A stretch of DNA of 64,000 bases from positions 1 through 64,000 of the forward strand of contig NZ_AJTQ01000356.1 in NCBI RefSeq assembly GCF_000262345.1, given 5' to 3'. A program made the position numbers and the translations under genes. The notes under the pieces are model-generated. The model saw only the letters and a list, made by a program, of their open reading frames with translations. It had not been told where the DNA came from and did no database searches. This document shows, one piece after another, positions 43,617-54,560 of the stretch. Position 1 is the first letter of the stretch. Each line of letters opens with the position of its first letter. This stretch comes from Streptomyces xiaopingdaonensis (GTDB taxonomy: Bacteria > Actinomycetota > Actinomycetes > Streptomycetales > Streptomycetaceae).

Positions 43617-45004
43617 CCGACGTACGCGACTCCCGCACCCCGCAGCCCGTCAGCCCCGCCGGTCCCGTCCGCCGCGCCGTCGTCCGGCTCCTCCCGACCC
43701 GTCCCGAGGGCACGCCGCTCCACCCGGTGACGCCCTGGCGCAGAGCATGGGCACCGATAGCGGCACTCGCCGTCACCGGGCTCCACAACGCCGAGCAGGC
43801 GCGCCGCTGGGTCACCGAACTCAGCCTCGGCTGGCTGGCGTCGGGGCTGCTCGTGGTGGTTCCGGCCGCCGCGGTCTACGGCTTCCTCTCCTGGTGGTGC
43901 ACGAGCTACCTCGTCACCGAGACCGAACTGCGCATCCGCACGGGGCTCCTCTTCCGTCGCACCGCCCACCTGCGGCTCGACCGCATCCAGGCCGTCGACG
44001 TCCACCGCCCGCTCCTCGGCCGCACCGTCGGCGTCGCCGGGCTCACGCTCGACCTCGTCGGCACCGACAGCAAGGACCAGCTCGCCTACCTCGGCGAGGA
44101 CGAGGCCGTCGCCCTGCGCGCCGAACTCCTCGCGCTCGCTGCGGGGATGGCGCCGCAGACGGCCCGCCACGCCGGCGAAGCACCCGCCGCCCGGCTGCTC
44201 CGGGTGCGCCCGCGGACCCAGCTCGCGGCCGCCGCGCTGCGGGGCTCCTTCTGGGTCGCGGTGCTCGGCTCGCTCGTCGCGCCCGGCGTCCTGTACGCGG
44301 TGACGGGGAGCGTCTTCGCGCTGCTCGCGCTGCTGGTGCCGGCGCTCAGCCTGGCCGGGCGGACCACCTTCGGGCGCCTCGTCACCGAGTACGACTGGAC
44401 CGTCGACGACTCGCCCGACGGCCTCCGCATCGACCACGGCCTCCTCGGCCGCGAGCACGCGACCGTCCCGCCGGGACGCGTCCAGGCCGTCCGCGTGCGC
44501 GAACCGCTGCTGTGGCGGCGGCTCGGCTGGGTCCGCGTGGAGCTGGAGGTCGCCGGCATGGGCAAGCAGGAGGGCGGCACGCTGCTGCCCGTCGCCGACC
44601 GCGCCGCGGCGGCCGAGGTGCTCGCACGCGTCCTGCCCGGCGTCGACCTGTCGGCCGCCGCCGCAGCCGCCGCACGCGGACCGCGCCGCGCACGGCTGGG
44701 AGCGCCGTTCCTGTGGCGGGCCTTCGCGCACGGCACGACGGACGCCGTCTTCGTCGCCCGCAGCGGCCTGCTGGAGCGGCGCACCGTGCTCGTCCCGCAC
44801 GCCAAGGTGCAGAGCGTACGGCTGCGCCAGGGGCCGTGGCACCGGAGCCTCTCCCTCGCCTCGGTCGCCGTCGACAACGGGGCCGGGGGTACGGCGCACG
44901 CCAGGCTGCGCGACGCCGACGAGGCGCACGCGCTCCTCCTCGCCCAGGCCGACCGCTCCCGCACCGGCCGCCGCACCGCACGCGCCGAGCGGTGGCTCAC
45001 CTGA
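43613..45004 (+). CDS. bacterial PH-domain membrane protein (YdbT-like), two or three PH units
   Basis: 463 residues. Several membrane spans and repeated bPH_2 units: LVTETELRIRTGLLFRRTAH then LRLDRIQAVDVHRPLLGRTV (unit 1), YDWTVDDSPDGLRIDHGLLG then GRVQAVRVREPLLWRRLGWV (unit 2), and AVFVARSGLLERRTVLVPHA then KVQSVRLRQGPWHRSLSLAS (unit 3). The three units read like a triplication of the partner's single domain. GTG start, coupled to the previous gene; the same promoter serves both. Confidence 0.9.
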   Translation: MTDVRDSRTPQPVSPAGPVRRAVVRLLPTRPEGTPLHPVTPWRRAWAPIAALAVTGLHNAEQARRWVTELSLGWLASGLLVVVPAAAVYGFLSWWCTSYLVTETELRIRTGLLFRRTAHLRLDRIQAVDVHRPLLGRTVGVAGLTLDLVGTDSKDQLAYLGEDEAVALRAELLALAAGMAPQTARHAGEAPAARLLRVRPRTQLAAAALRGSFWVAVLGSLVAPGVLYAVTGSVFALLALLVPALSLAGRTTFGRLVTEYDWTVDDSPDGLRIDHGLLGREHATVPPGRVQAVRVREPLLWRRLGWVRVELEVAGMGKQEGGTLLPVADRAAAAEVLARVLPGVDLSAAAAAAARGPRRARLGAPFLWRAFAHGTTDAVFVARSGLLERRTVLVPHAKVQSVRLRQGPWHRSLSLASVAVDNGAGGTAHARLRDADEAHALLLAQADRSRTGRRTARAERWLT

Positions 45005-45038
45005 CGCCGGCTCCGCGCGACCGCCTCGGCGTACGCCC

Positions 45039-45044
45039 TACGCT
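45039..45044 (+). promoter_or_regulatory. -10 box of leaderless folP promoter
   Basis: TACGCT, 6-nt spacer (GGAGAG), ATG at 45051. GGAGAG also abuts the ATG. Confidence 0.5.
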
Positions 45045-45050
45045 GGAGAG

Positions 45051-45950
45051 ATGACTACCGATCGTGGCTCCGTCGCCGGCCTTCCGGAGTGGGACCGCTG
45101 TGCCGTCATGGGCGTAGTGAACGTCACACCCGACTCCTTCTCCGACGGAGGGCGATGGTTCGACACCGAGAAGGCGATCAAGCACGGACTCGACCTCGTC
45201 ACGCACGGGGCCGACCTCGTCGACGTCGGCGGGGAGTCGACCCGTCCGGGCGCCCCGCGCGTCGACGAGGACGAGGAGCTGCGCCGGGTGCTCCCCGTGG
45301 TGCGGGGGCTCGCCGCCGAGGGCGTCGTCGTCAGCGTCGACACGATGCGGGCCGCCGTCGCGGAGGCGTCCCTCGCCGCGGGGGCCGCGCTCGTCAACGA
45401 CGTCAGCGGAGGGCGGGCCGACCCGCGGATGGTCCCGGCCGTCGCCGCCGCAGGCGCTCCGTTCGTGGTGATGCACTGGCGCGGGCAGTCGGTCGACATG
45501 AACGACCGCGCGGAGTACGCCGACACGGTCACCGAGGTCGTCGACGAGCTTCGGGAGAGCGTGGAGCGCGCCGTGGAGGGGGGCATAGCCGGCGACCGGA
45601 TCATCGTCGACCCCGGTCTCGGCTTCGCCAAGCAGGCAGAGCACGACCTCGCCCTCGTCTCCCGGCTCGGCCGCATCCGGGCCGAGTTGGAGTGGCCGCT
45701 CCTCGTCGCCGCCTCCCGCAAGCGCTTCCTCGGCCACGCGCTCGCCGGCCCCGACGGCTCTCCCCCGCCCGCCCGCGAGCGGGACGCCGCGACGGCTGCC
45801 GTCTCCGCGCTCTCCGCTCGCGAGGGCGCCTGGGCCGTCCGCGTCCACGAGGTCCGCGCGAGCGCGGACGCGGTGCGTGTGGTCCGGGCGGTCGAGGGCG
45901 CCGAAGGTGTGGAGGACGCAGGTCCCGGGCAGGGTGGCCGCAGCGCATGA
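45051..45950 (+). CDS. folP: dihydropteroate synthase
   Basis: 299 residues. Condenses pterin pyrophosphate with p-aminobenzoate; the sulfonamide target. TIM-barrel motifs: MGVVNVTPDSFSDGGRWFDT, LVDVGGESTRPGAPRVDEDE, VSVDTMRAAVAEASLAAGAA, VNDVSGGRADPRMVPAVAAA, VVMHWRG, IVDPGLGFAKQAEHDLALVS and the final HEVRASADAVRVVRAV. The first residues (MTTDRGSVAGLPEWDRC) are an extension typical of the Streptomyces enzyme. An in-line group follows: SnoaL-like gene, folB, folK. Confidence 0.97.
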   Translation: MTTDRGSVAGLPEWDRCAVMGVVNVTPDSFSDGGRWFDTEKAIKHGLDLVTHGADLVDVGGESTRPGAPRVDEDEELRRVLPVVRGLAAEGVVVSVDTMRAAVAEASLAAGAALVNDVSGGRADPRMVPAVAAAGAPFVVMHWRGQSVDMNDRAEYADTVTEVVDELRESVERAVEGGIAGDRIIVDPGLGFAKQAEHDLALVSRLGRIRAELEWPLLVAASRKRFLGHALAGPDGSPPPARERDAATAAVSALSAREGAWAVRVHEVRASADAVRVVRAVEGAEGVEDAGPGQGGRSA

Positions 45951-45980
45951 CCCCGTCCCGGCCGGGCTGAAGGGAGCCGC

Positions 45981-46481
45981 GTGAGCAGCGCGCGCACGGA
46001 CATCGAGGCGGTCGAGGCCGCCAACACCGCGCTGTACCAGGCCGTCGAGGAGGGCGACCTGGAGGCGCTCTCCGCACTCTGGCTGGAGGACGGCGTCACC
46101 GTGGTGCATCCGGGCTGGCCGGTGCTGAGCGGCCGCGCCGAGGTGCTCCGCTCCTACGCGCTGATCATGGCGAACACCGAGTACATCCAGTTCTTCCTCA
46201 CCGACGTCGAGGTCTCGGTGCACGGCGACACCGCGCTCGTGAGCTGCACGGAGAACATCCTCAGCTCGGGCCCAGCGGACGAGGACGGCGCGAGCCCGCT
46301 CGTCGGCGGCCTCGTGGTGGCGACCAACGTCTTCCGCCACGCCGCCCCCGATCCGGCCGCCGGCGACGAGGGGGGCTGGCGGCTGTGGTCGCACCACGGC
46401 TCGCCCGTCCTCGTCGAGAACGAGGAGAGCGCCGGGGGGACCACGCCCACCGTACCGGGCGAGGACCCGCCGCCCGCCTGA
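45981..46481 (+). CDS. SnoaL-like/NTF2-fold protein
   Basis: 166 residues. NTF2-like fold: EAVEAANTALYQAVEEGDLE, ALWLEDGVTVVHPGWPVLSG, RAEVLRSYALIMANTEYIQF, FFLTDVEVSVHGDTALVSCT, RLWSHHGSPVLVENE. A catalytic set is not certain. The GTG start has AGGGAG 5 nt upstream, and it lies 30 nt after folP, so it is likely on the folP transcript. In several actinobacteria this small protein sits between folP and folB; its job is unknown. Confidence 0.85.
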   Translation: MSSARTDIEAVEAANTALYQAVEEGDLEALSALWLEDGVTVVHPGWPVLSGRAEVLRSYALIMANTEYIQFFLTDVEVSVHGDTALVSCTENILSSGPADEDGASPLVGGLVVATNVFRHAAPDPAAGDEGGWRLWSHHGSPVLVENEESAGGTTPTVPGEDPPPA

Positions 46482-46797
46482 CGACGTGCGCCCAACCCGC
46501 CCCGCGACGCCTCCCGTTGGCGCTCCCCGGCGTCAGCGGCGTGCGGCTCCCGGCACCCGTTCGTGCCACTGAGGGACGGCGCGCGAGTGGCTACCGGTGC
46601 TGTGGGTAGGCGGCGGCCCGAGCCGGTGGCACCCTCGGGCAGCGGGCCGTCCGCCGCTCCCCGCGGTGCGTGAACCGGGGTCCGGCCGGGCACCCCGGGC
46701 GCTCCCGGCACGCGTGCTCGCAGGTAGATTCGATTTCAGGTGTACTTCCGTGCACCGCGCAACCGCACACCTCCACCGACCGACGGGAGTGATACGC
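46482..46797. other. intergenic region upstream of folB
   Basis: About 315 nt. Holds the folB promoter (-10 at 46726-46731) and no recognisable gene. Confidence 0.45.
46726..46731 (+). promoter_or_regulatory. -10 box of folB promoter
   Basis: TAGATT, a good TAnnnT match, giving a leader of about 60 nt to the folB ATG, which has a CGGGAG ribosome site. Here a conventional leader, in contrast to folP. Confidence 0.5.
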
Positions 46798-47157
46798 ATG
46801 GACCGCGTCGCACTGCGCGGCTTGACGGCCCGTGGGCATCACGGCGTGTTCGAACGGGAACGCAAGGAGGGTCAGACGTTCGTCGTCGACCTCGAACTCG
46901 GCCTCGACACCGCCCCCGCCGCCACGGAGGACGACCTCTCCCGGACGGTCAACTACGGGATCGTCGCCGAGCAGGCCGTCGCTGTCGTGGAGGGGGAGCC
47001 GGTGGACCTGATCGAGACGCTCGCCCAGCGCATCGCCGATGTCTGCCTCGCGCACGAGGTCGTGCAGGAGGCCGAGGTCGTCGTCCACAAGCCAGACGCC
47101 CCGATCGCCGTCCCGTTCAACGACGTGACCATCACCATCAAGCGGAGCCGCGCATGA
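46798..47157 (+). CDS. folB: dihydroneopterin aldolase
   Basis: 119 residues. Converts dihydroneopterin to 6-hydroxymethyl-dihydropterin. Motifs: MDRVALRGLTARGHHGVFER, ERKEGQTFVVDLELGLDTAP, SRTVNYGIVAEQAVAVVEGE, DLIETLAQRIADVCLAHEVV and VVVHKPDAPIAVPFNDVTIT. The stop overlaps the folK start (ATGA, 47154-47157). Confidence 0.96.
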   Translation: MDRVALRGLTARGHHGVFERERKEGQTFVVDLELGLDTAPAATEDDLSRTVNYGIVAEQAVAVVEGEPVDLIETLAQRIADVCLAHEVVQEAEVVVHKPDAPIAVPFNDVTITIKRSRA

Positions 47158-47750
47158 CGCCGAACAGTGACCCGACCGTACAGCCGGTGCCCGCCTCCGT
47201 GGTGCGGCAGGTGGACGACGCCGACACGACGCTGCACAACCCCAAGCTCGCGGTGATCTCCCTCGGCAGCAACCTGGGCAACCGCCTCGAGGCACTGCAA
47301 AGCGCGGTCGACGCACTCGCCGACACCCCCGGTCTGAAGGTGAAGTCCGTCTCACCGGTGTACGAGACGATCCCCTGGGGCGTCGATCCGGCGAGCCAGC
47401 CCGCCTACTTCAACGCGGTGGTCCTCGTGCGCACCACGCTGCCCCCCGCCTCCCTGCTGGAACGCGGGCAGGCCGTCGAGGAGGCGCTGGAGCGGGTACG
47501 CGACGAGCGCTGGGCGCCGCGCACCATCGACGTCGACATCGTCTCGTACCAGGACGTCCGCTCCGACGACCCGCGGCTGACGCTGCCGCACCCGCGGGCG
47601 CACCAGCGTGCCTTCGTCCTCGTGCCCTGGCACGACGTCGACCCGGGAGCCGAGCTCCCCGGGCGCGGCACGGTGACCGCGCTGCTCGACGCGCTCGGCC
47701 GCGAGGGCGTCACGCCCCGTCCCGACCTGGAACTCAGCCTGCCCGACTGA
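47154..47750 (+). CDS. folK: 2-amino-4-hydroxy-6-hydroxymethyldihydropteridine pyrophosphokinase
   Basis: 198 residues. Transfers pyrophosphate from ATP to 6-hydroxymethyl-dihydropterin. A roughly 30-residue leader precedes the core KLAVISLGSNLGNRLEALQS; then SPVYETIPWGVDPASQPAYF, RDERWAPRTIDVDIVSYQDV, LTLPHPRAHQRAFVLVPWHD. Coupled to folB by a 4-nt overlap. Confidence 0.96.
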   Translation: MTPNSDPTVQPVPASVVRQVDDADTTLHNPKLAVISLGSNLGNRLEALQSAVDALADTPGLKVKSVSPVYETIPWGVDPASQPAYFNAVVLVRTTLPPASLLERGQAVEEALERVRDERWAPRTIDVDIVSYQDVRSDDPRLTLPHPRAHQRAFVLVPWHDVDPGAELPGRGTVTALLDALGREGVTPRPDLELSLPD

Positions 47751-47906
47751 ACGTTGGCAGCACCGCGGACACCGACCGGTGCCGGCCCGCCGCCCTGCGG
47801 AGGCCGGCGCCCGGCGGTGCGCCGCGCAGCGCGCGACCGGTAGCCTGCCGCACGGGGCGCGCACCCGGCGACTCCGCACACCGAGAGACGGCGACGTGAG
47901 GCACTG

Positions 47907-48395
47907 GTGAAGGAACTACGCATCCGCACCCTGGTCGGCGTCTGCCTCATCGCAGGGGTGCTCTCCTGGTCGGGCGCGGGGCTGTGGGACACCTACGGCA
48001 CGCTCCCCCGCGTCCCCGTCGCGGCGCCGATCGTCCTCGGCGCCATCGCGGCCGTCCTGCTCGCCACCGCACTTTCGCTCCGCGCGCGGCTCAAGGCGCA
48101 GCGGGAGAGGCAGCCGGACGCCAAGGGCGTCGAGCCGATGGTGGCGGCGCGTGCCGTCCTCTTCGGGCAGGCGAGCGCGCTCGTGGCGGCGCTCGTCGCC
48201 GGCATGTACGGCGGCACGGGCGTCTTCCTGCTCACCTCGGGCGGGGACGACGCACTCCGGGGCTCGCAGACGCTCCACGCGGGCCTCGCCGTCGTCGCAG
48301 GCGCCGCCGTCGTCGCGGCGGCCGTCTACCTGGAGCGCATCTGCCGCCTCCCGGAGGACGAGGACGACGCCCCGGCGGCGCCCTCGGCCGACTGA
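47907..48395 (+). CDS. DUF3180-family membrane protein
   Basis: 162 residues. Four hydrophobic segments: about 9-28 (LVGVCLIAGVLSWSGAGLW), 40-57 (VAAPIVLGAIAAVLLATALS), 80-106 (AVLFGQASALVAALVAGMYG) and 122-142 (HAGLAVVAGAAVVAAAVYLE), with a short acidic tail. DUF3180 genes sit next to folK in many actinobacteria. The GTG start has GAGG about 7 nt upstream. Convergent with folE. Confidence 0.85.
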   Translation: MKELRIRTLVGVCLIAGVLSWSGAGLWDTYGTLPRVPVAAPIVLGAIAAVLLATALSLRARLKAQRERQPDAKGVEPMVAARAVLFGQASALVAALVAGMYGGTGVFLLTSGGDDALRGSQTLHAGLAVVAGAAVVAAAVYLERICRLPEDEDDAPAAPSAD

Positions 48396-48438
48396 CGCGG
48401 CCACCCGCCCTGCCTTTTGTCCGCCGGCGCGGCTCCGG

Positions 48439-49044
48439 TCAGCGCAGGATGAGGCTCATCGCCTCGGACCGCGTCGCCGCGTCCCGGAGCTGACCGCGGA
48501 CCGCCGACGTCACCGTCTTCGCGCCGGGCTTCCGTATCCCCCGCATCGACATGCACATGTGCTCGCACTCCACGACGACGATCACGCCGCGCGGCTCCAG
48601 GATGCGGGTGAGCGCGTCGGCGATCTGCGTGGTCAGACGCTCCTGCACCTGGGGGCGCCTGGCGTAGACGTCGACGAGCCTGGCCAGCTTGGAGAGTCCG
48701 GTGATCTTCCCGGTGCTCGACGGGATGTAGCCGACGTGTGCGACGCCGTGGAAGGGGACGAGGTGGTGCTCGCAGGTCGAGTAGACCTCGATGTCCTTCA
48801 CCAGGACCATCTCGTCGTGGCCCAGGTCGAAGGTGGTGGTCAGCACGTCCTCCGGCTGCTGCTGGAGGCCGGCGAAGATCTCCTTGTACGCCCTGGCCAC
48901 CCGCGCCGGGGTGTCGAGCAGCCCCTCCCTGTCGGGGTCCTCACCAACGGCGATCAGCAGTTCCCTGACAGCGTTCTCCGCGCGCTTCTCGTCGAACTCG
49001 CCGAACGGCTCGCCCTCGCCCTCCAGCGTCACCGGGTCGGTCAT
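48439..49044 (-). CDS. folE: GTP cyclohydrolase I
   Basis: 201 residues. Opens GTP to dihydroneopterin triphosphate, the first step of the folate pathway that continues with folB, folP and folK on the other strand. Motifs: [80 protein letters not shown]. Zinc ligands are the Cys and His of STCEHH and CEHMC. ATG at 49044 with GAGGAAGAG immediately upstream. A terminator-like hairpin lies 35 nt upstream, between ftsH and folE. Confidence 0.97.
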   Translation of the reverse strand: MTDPVTLEGEGEPFGEFDEKRAENAVRELLIAVGEDPDREGLLDTPARVARAYKEIFAGLQQQPEDVLTTTFDLGHDEMVLVKDIEVYSTCEHHLVPFHGVAHVGYIPSSTGKITGLSKLARLVDVYARRPQVQERLTTQIADALTRILEPRGVIVVVECEHMCMSMRGIRKPGAKTVTSAVRGQLRDAATRSEAMSLILR

Positions 49045-49078
49045 CTCTTCCTCGCTCCTGCCTCTCAGATGCACAGAC

Positions 49079-49121
49079 GCCCACCGCGCCCCTCGTGGGA
49101 AACCCGAGGGGCGCGGTGGGC
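49079..49121 (-). terminator. terminator or attenuator between ftsH and folE
   Basis: 17-bp perfect stem (49079-49095 with 49105-49121) and a 9-nt loop, 54 nt past the ftsH stop. Only 34 nt separate it from the folE ATG, leaving no room for a full promoter downstream of it. Confidence 0.75.
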
Positions 49122-49174
49122 ATTCCGCTACGCCGGTGTGGCGCGGGCGACCCCGCTTCAGGGGCGGGACGCCT

Positions 49175-51199
<2,025 letters not shown>

Positions 51200-51340
51200 C
51201 CATACGAGGCGTGCACGCCCCGTCCCTCCTGCCACAGTGAGTTGAAAAGCCTGACCTTCGGACGGTACCCCAGCATTGTGACCCGGCGCCGCCGAGGGCG
51301 GTCAACAACACCGGTTTCCCACACCGTCCAACGGAGGGAC

Positions 51341-51367
51341 AACGGAGGGCGGAAGCCGTGTGTTCCC
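51341..51367 (-). promoter_or_regulatory. candidate SigR promoter of ftsH
   Basis: GGGAAC (51362-51367, minus strand), exactly 18 nt, then GTT (51341-51343). Same shape as the clpC site. It would place the ftsH start about 140 nt upstream of the ATG. Confidence 0.5.
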
Positions 51368-51407
51368 GGGCCTTCCGATCCCCGCCTCCCGGTTCGGGAC
51401 GGTGACC

Positions 51408-51977
51408 TCACCCACCGTAGACGTGCGGTGCGAGCGTCCCGACGAAGGGGAGGTTGCGGTACTTCTCCGCGTAGTCGAGACCGTAGCCGACGACGAACTC
51501 GTTGGGGATGTCGAAGCCGATCCACTTCACGTCGATGTCGACCTTCGCCGCGTCGGGCTTCCGCAGCAGCGTGCAGACGTTGAGCGAAGCCGGCCCGCGG
51601 GAGCCGAGGTTGGAGATGAGCCAGGAGAGCGTGAGCCCGGAGTCGATGATGTCCTCGACGATCAGGACGTGCTTGTCCTGGAGGTCGGTGTCGAGGTCCT
51701 TGAGGATGCGGACCACACCCGAGGACTGCGTGCCTGCCCCGTAGGAGGAGACGGCCATCCAGTCCATGGTGGCGGGGTTGGAGAGCGCGCGGGCGAGGTC
51801 GGCCATGACCATCACCGCGCCTTTGAGCACGCCCACCAGGAGCAGGTCCTTGCCGGCGTACTCCTCGTCGATCTGCCCGGCGAGCTCAGCGAGCTTGGCG
51901 TCGATCTCTTCCTTGCTGATGAGCACCGACTCCAGGTCGGTGCCCATGTCCTTCTCATCCACCGGCGCAGCTCTCAT
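51408..51977 (-). CDS. hpt: hypoxanthine phosphoribosyltransferase
   Basis: 189 residues. Salvages hypoxanthine and guanine with PRPP. PRPP loop [34 protein letters not shown] near the N-terminus, and [20 protein letters not shown] at the end. ATG at 51977 with GGAG about 7 nt upstream; a second in-frame Met at 51947 has AGAAGG just before it. It follows tilS by 27 nt; tilS-hpt-ftsH is a widely conserved order. Confidence 0.97.
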   Translation of the reverse strand: MRAAPVDEKDMGTDLESVLISKEEIDAKLAELAGQIDEEYAGKDLLLVGVLKGAVMVMADLARALSNPATMDWMAVSSYGAGTQSSGVVRILKDLDTDLQDKHVLIVEDIIDSGLTLSWLISNLGSRGPASLNVCTLLRKPDAAKVDIDVKWIGFDIPNEFVVGYGLDYAEKYRNLPFVGTLAPHVYGG

Positions 51978-52004
51978 TCGGTCTCCGCGGCCCGTCCGAA
52001 TCGG

Positions 52005-53150
52005 TCAGCCGGCCGAGCCCTGCCGAAGAACCAGTCTGCCACCCGCCCTGGAGACCTCCACACGGCCGGGCAGGTTGAGCGCCCGCTGCCCGCGCCAGGA
52101 GGTGATCAGCCGGTCCATCTCCTCGACGTGCACGGCGAAGAGGGAGCCGGCCGGCGCGCCCACCTCGATCGCGGCGCGGCGCATCACCCGGCGCCGTACC
52201 GCGGGCGGCAGCGCGTGCAGCCGCGCCGTGTCGAGTTGGCACGTGCCCGATGCGGACCCCCCGACCCGCACCGTGCGCTCGGCCTCGGCGGCCCAGGCGT
52301 CGAGCGCCTCGGCATCGTCCCTGGAGAGTTGGGCCGTCCGCGCGAGGGCTTCGATGACGCCCTTCCCGAGCGCCTTCTCCAGCGCGGGCAACGCCTCGTG
52401 GCGGACCCGGGACCGGGTGAAGACGGGATCGGCGTTGTGCGGGTCGTCCCAGACGGAGAGGGACTGGGCGAGGCAGGCCCTGCGAGTGGTCTGTCGGTCG
52501 ACGGCGAGGAAGGGCCGACGGTAGCGGCCGGCGGTCCCGGAGACGGCGGCCATCCCGGAGAGCGAGCGCGTACCCGAGCCGCGGGCGAGGCCGAGCAGTA
52601 CCGTCTCCGCCTGGTCGTCCCTGGTGTGCCCGAGGAGGACGGCCGCTGCTCCGGTGCGCTCGAGCGCGGAGTCGAGAGCTGCGTACCTCGCCTCGCGGGC
52701 GGCGGCCTCGGGGCCCGTGCCGTTCCGGCCGACCTCGACGGAGAGGGACTCGACGGGCCGCAGGCCGAGGTCGGCGAGGCGGGCTGCGACGTCGGCGGCG
52801 CGCTCTTGCGAGCCCTCCTGGAGACCGTGGTCGACGGTGACCCCGCCGGCGCGGACACCGAGGCGGGGCGCTTCGAAGGCGAGGGCCGAGGCGAGCGCCA
52901 TGGAGTCGGCGCCGCCGGAGCAGGCGACCAGCACGAGGGGGGCGGCCGGCTCTTCGCCGGCGGCCGGGGGGTCGGCGGCGCGGGCGGTGGGTGCGCCGGC
53001 GTTCGCGGGGACGCGCGGACCCGGGTCCGCGGACGGGGCGGGGACGGTGGCGTGTGAGGGGCGGCATGCTGCTGCGTGCTCGTTGAGCACGTCATGGAGG
53101 GTGCGGCGAACCGCCAGGCGTATTGCGGCGACCGCGGGGTGGGGACCCAT
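52005..53150 (-). CDS. tilS: tRNA(Ile)-lysidine synthase
   Basis: 381 residues. Adds lysine to C34 of the AUA-reading tRNA(Ile). ATP-binding P-loop-like motif [20 protein letters not shown] at about 75-95, [40 protein letters not shown] and [20 protein letters not shown]. The N-terminal 70 residues are an extension. The ATG at 53150 has GAGGAAG 10 nt upstream. Usually essential, since AUA decoding depends on it. Confidence 0.96.
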   Translation of the reverse strand: MGPHPAVAAIRLAVRRTLHDVLNEHAAACRPSHATVPAPSADPGPRVPANAGAPTARAADPPAAGEEPAAPLVLVACSGGADSMALASALAFEAPRLGVRAGGVTVDHGLQEGSQERAADVAARLADLGLRPVESLSVEVGRNGTGPEAAAREARYAALDSALERTGAAAVLLGHTRDDQAETVLLGLARGSGTRSLSGMAAVSGTAGRYRRPFLAVDRQTTRRACLAQSLSVWDDPHNADPVFTRSRVRHEALPALEKALGKGVIEALARTAQLSRDDAEALDAWAAEAERTVRVGGSASGTCQLDTARLHALPPAVRRRVMRRAAIEVGAPAGSLFAVHVEEMDRLITSWRGQRALNLPGRVEVSRAGGRLVLRQGSAG

Positions 53151-53348
53151 GTCCGATTCACTTCCTCGCCGAGGGAGACTGCTTCACTCAGAGTGTGTAG
53201 ATGGTGACAGAGACGTACGGTGTTCCCCGAGCATCGCACGCGCACCCGGCCATCACGCTCCCTCGGAAGGGTGATTACCGGGATTCTCGACCACTTCGCC
53301 AACGTTGTCGGATATCAGCAGCGCTCCCTTTTCCCGTCGGACGGAAGG

Positions 53349-54479
53349 TCATTCCGCGCGGCGGTGCACCCTCGCGATCCAGTCGGCCGGAGCGTCGATC
53401 TCCGCCTTCGTCGGCAGGGTGTTGGGCGAGGTCCACACGCGGTTGAACCCCTCCATGCCGACCTCGTCCACGACGGTCCGCACGAACCGCTCGCCCTCCT
53501 TGTACTGGCGCAGCTTGGCGTCGAGGCCGAGGACGCGGCGCATCACCTGGTCGAGACGGCTCGCGCCGCTCGCCCGGCGCCGCTGGAACTTCTCGCGGAT
53601 CTCGGCGACCGAGGGCACCACCTGCGGCCCGACGCCGTCCATCACGTAGTCGGCGTGGCCCTCCAGCAGCGACATCACCGCGGTGAGCCGGGCTAGGACC
53701 TCCCGCTGCGCCGGCGTCTGCACGAGGTCGGTGAGGCTCCCGGCCGCCGGCTCCGGCGCCTCGCCGCCCTGCTGGCGGGAGCCGGCGAAGGACTGCACCG
53801 CCTCGCGGAGGCGCTCCAGCAGCGTCGACGGGTCGACCTCGGTCTCGCCGAGGAACGTCTGGATCTCGCCTTCGAGGTGGTCCCTGAGCCAGGGCACGGC
53901 GGAGAACTGGGTGCGGTGCGTCTCCTCGTGGAGGCAGACCCACATGCGGAAGTCGTGCGGCTCGACGTCGAGTTCGCGCTCCACGTGGACGATGTTCGGC
54001 GCGACGAGGAGGAGGCGCCCGCCGCCCTCCCCCGCCGGCAGCCCGGAGCCGGCGGGCGCGAACGTCTCGAACTGGCCGAGGACGCGCGACGAGAGGAAGG
54101 AGAGCAGCATCCCCACCTCGACGCCCGTGACCTTGCCGCCGACCGCGCCCAGTACCGCACCGCCGGGGGTGGCCCCGCGCCGCTGCTCGACCTTGGTCAG
54201 CAGCGGCGAGAGCAGCTCCCTGAACCCGGCGACGTTCGCCCGCACCCAACCGGGACGGTCGACGACGAGGACGGGCGCGTCCGCGCCCTGCTGCTCGGCC
54301 GGGGAGAGCCCGGTGAAGCCGGTGACGTGCTCGTGCGAGGACTCCGCGTGCCCGCGGAGTTCGGCGACGATCGCCCGCGCCTCCTCGCGGCCGACGTCCG
54401 GGCCCGGCCTGGCGAGCCGGGTCGCGGTCGCCACCGCGAGGTTCCAGTCGACCGTCTCCGTACCACCGAGGCTCGTCAT
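53349..54479 (-). CDS. zinc-dependent metalloprotease family (DUF2342) protein
   Basis: 376 residues. Zincin-like motif HEETHRTQF (HExxH) in RMWVCLHEETHRTQF, with a downstream LLEGHADYVMDGVG that supplies a third ligand. The N-terminal part is VDWNLAVATATRLARPGPDV and APVLVVDRPGWVRANVAGFR. This family (often noted as coenzyme F420-associated hydrolase or zinc protease) is common in actinobacteria; its substrate is unknown. The ATG at 54479 follows TACCGT by 7 nt, so it is chosen over the in-frame start at 54500. Lies between dacB and tilS. Confidence 0.88.
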   Translation of the reverse strand: MTSLGGTETVDWNLAVATATRLARPGPDVGREEARAIVAELRGHAESSHEHVTGFTGLSPAEQQGADAPVLVVDRPGWVRANVAGFRELLSPLLTKVEQRRGATPGGAVLGAVGGKVTGVEVGMLLSFLSSRVLGQFETFAPAGSGLPAGEGGGRLLLVAPNIVHVERELDVEPHDFRMWVCLHEETHRTQFSAVPWLRDHLEGEIQTFLGETEVDPSTLLERLREAVQSFAGSRQQGGEAPEPAAGSLTDLVQTPAQREVLARLTAVMSLLEGHADYVMDGVGPQVVPSVAEIREKFQRRRASGASRLDQVMRRVLGLDAKLRQYKEGERFVRTVVDEVGMEGFNRVWTSPNTLPTKAEIDAPADWIARVHRRAE

Positions 54480-54486
54480 GGTTTTC

Positions 54487-54492
54487 ACGGTA
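54487..54492 (-). promoter_or_regulatory. -10 box of leaderless promoter for the metalloprotease
   Basis: TACCGT on the minus strand, 7-nt spacer (GAAAACC), ATG at 54479. It decides the start. Confidence 0.55.
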
Positions 54493-54560
54493 CGTGCCAC
54501 GGGCGCCGAGTGGGAGCCGGCCCGTCGACCGTCCCTCTCCCGGGGACGCGCGGGAGGGGG

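Noticed and set aside
46740..47750. A longer folK reading frame beginning well before folB's end.
   Set aside because: The upstream part is the shadow of folB in another frame; the ATG at 47154 overlapping the folB stop is the natural coupled start.
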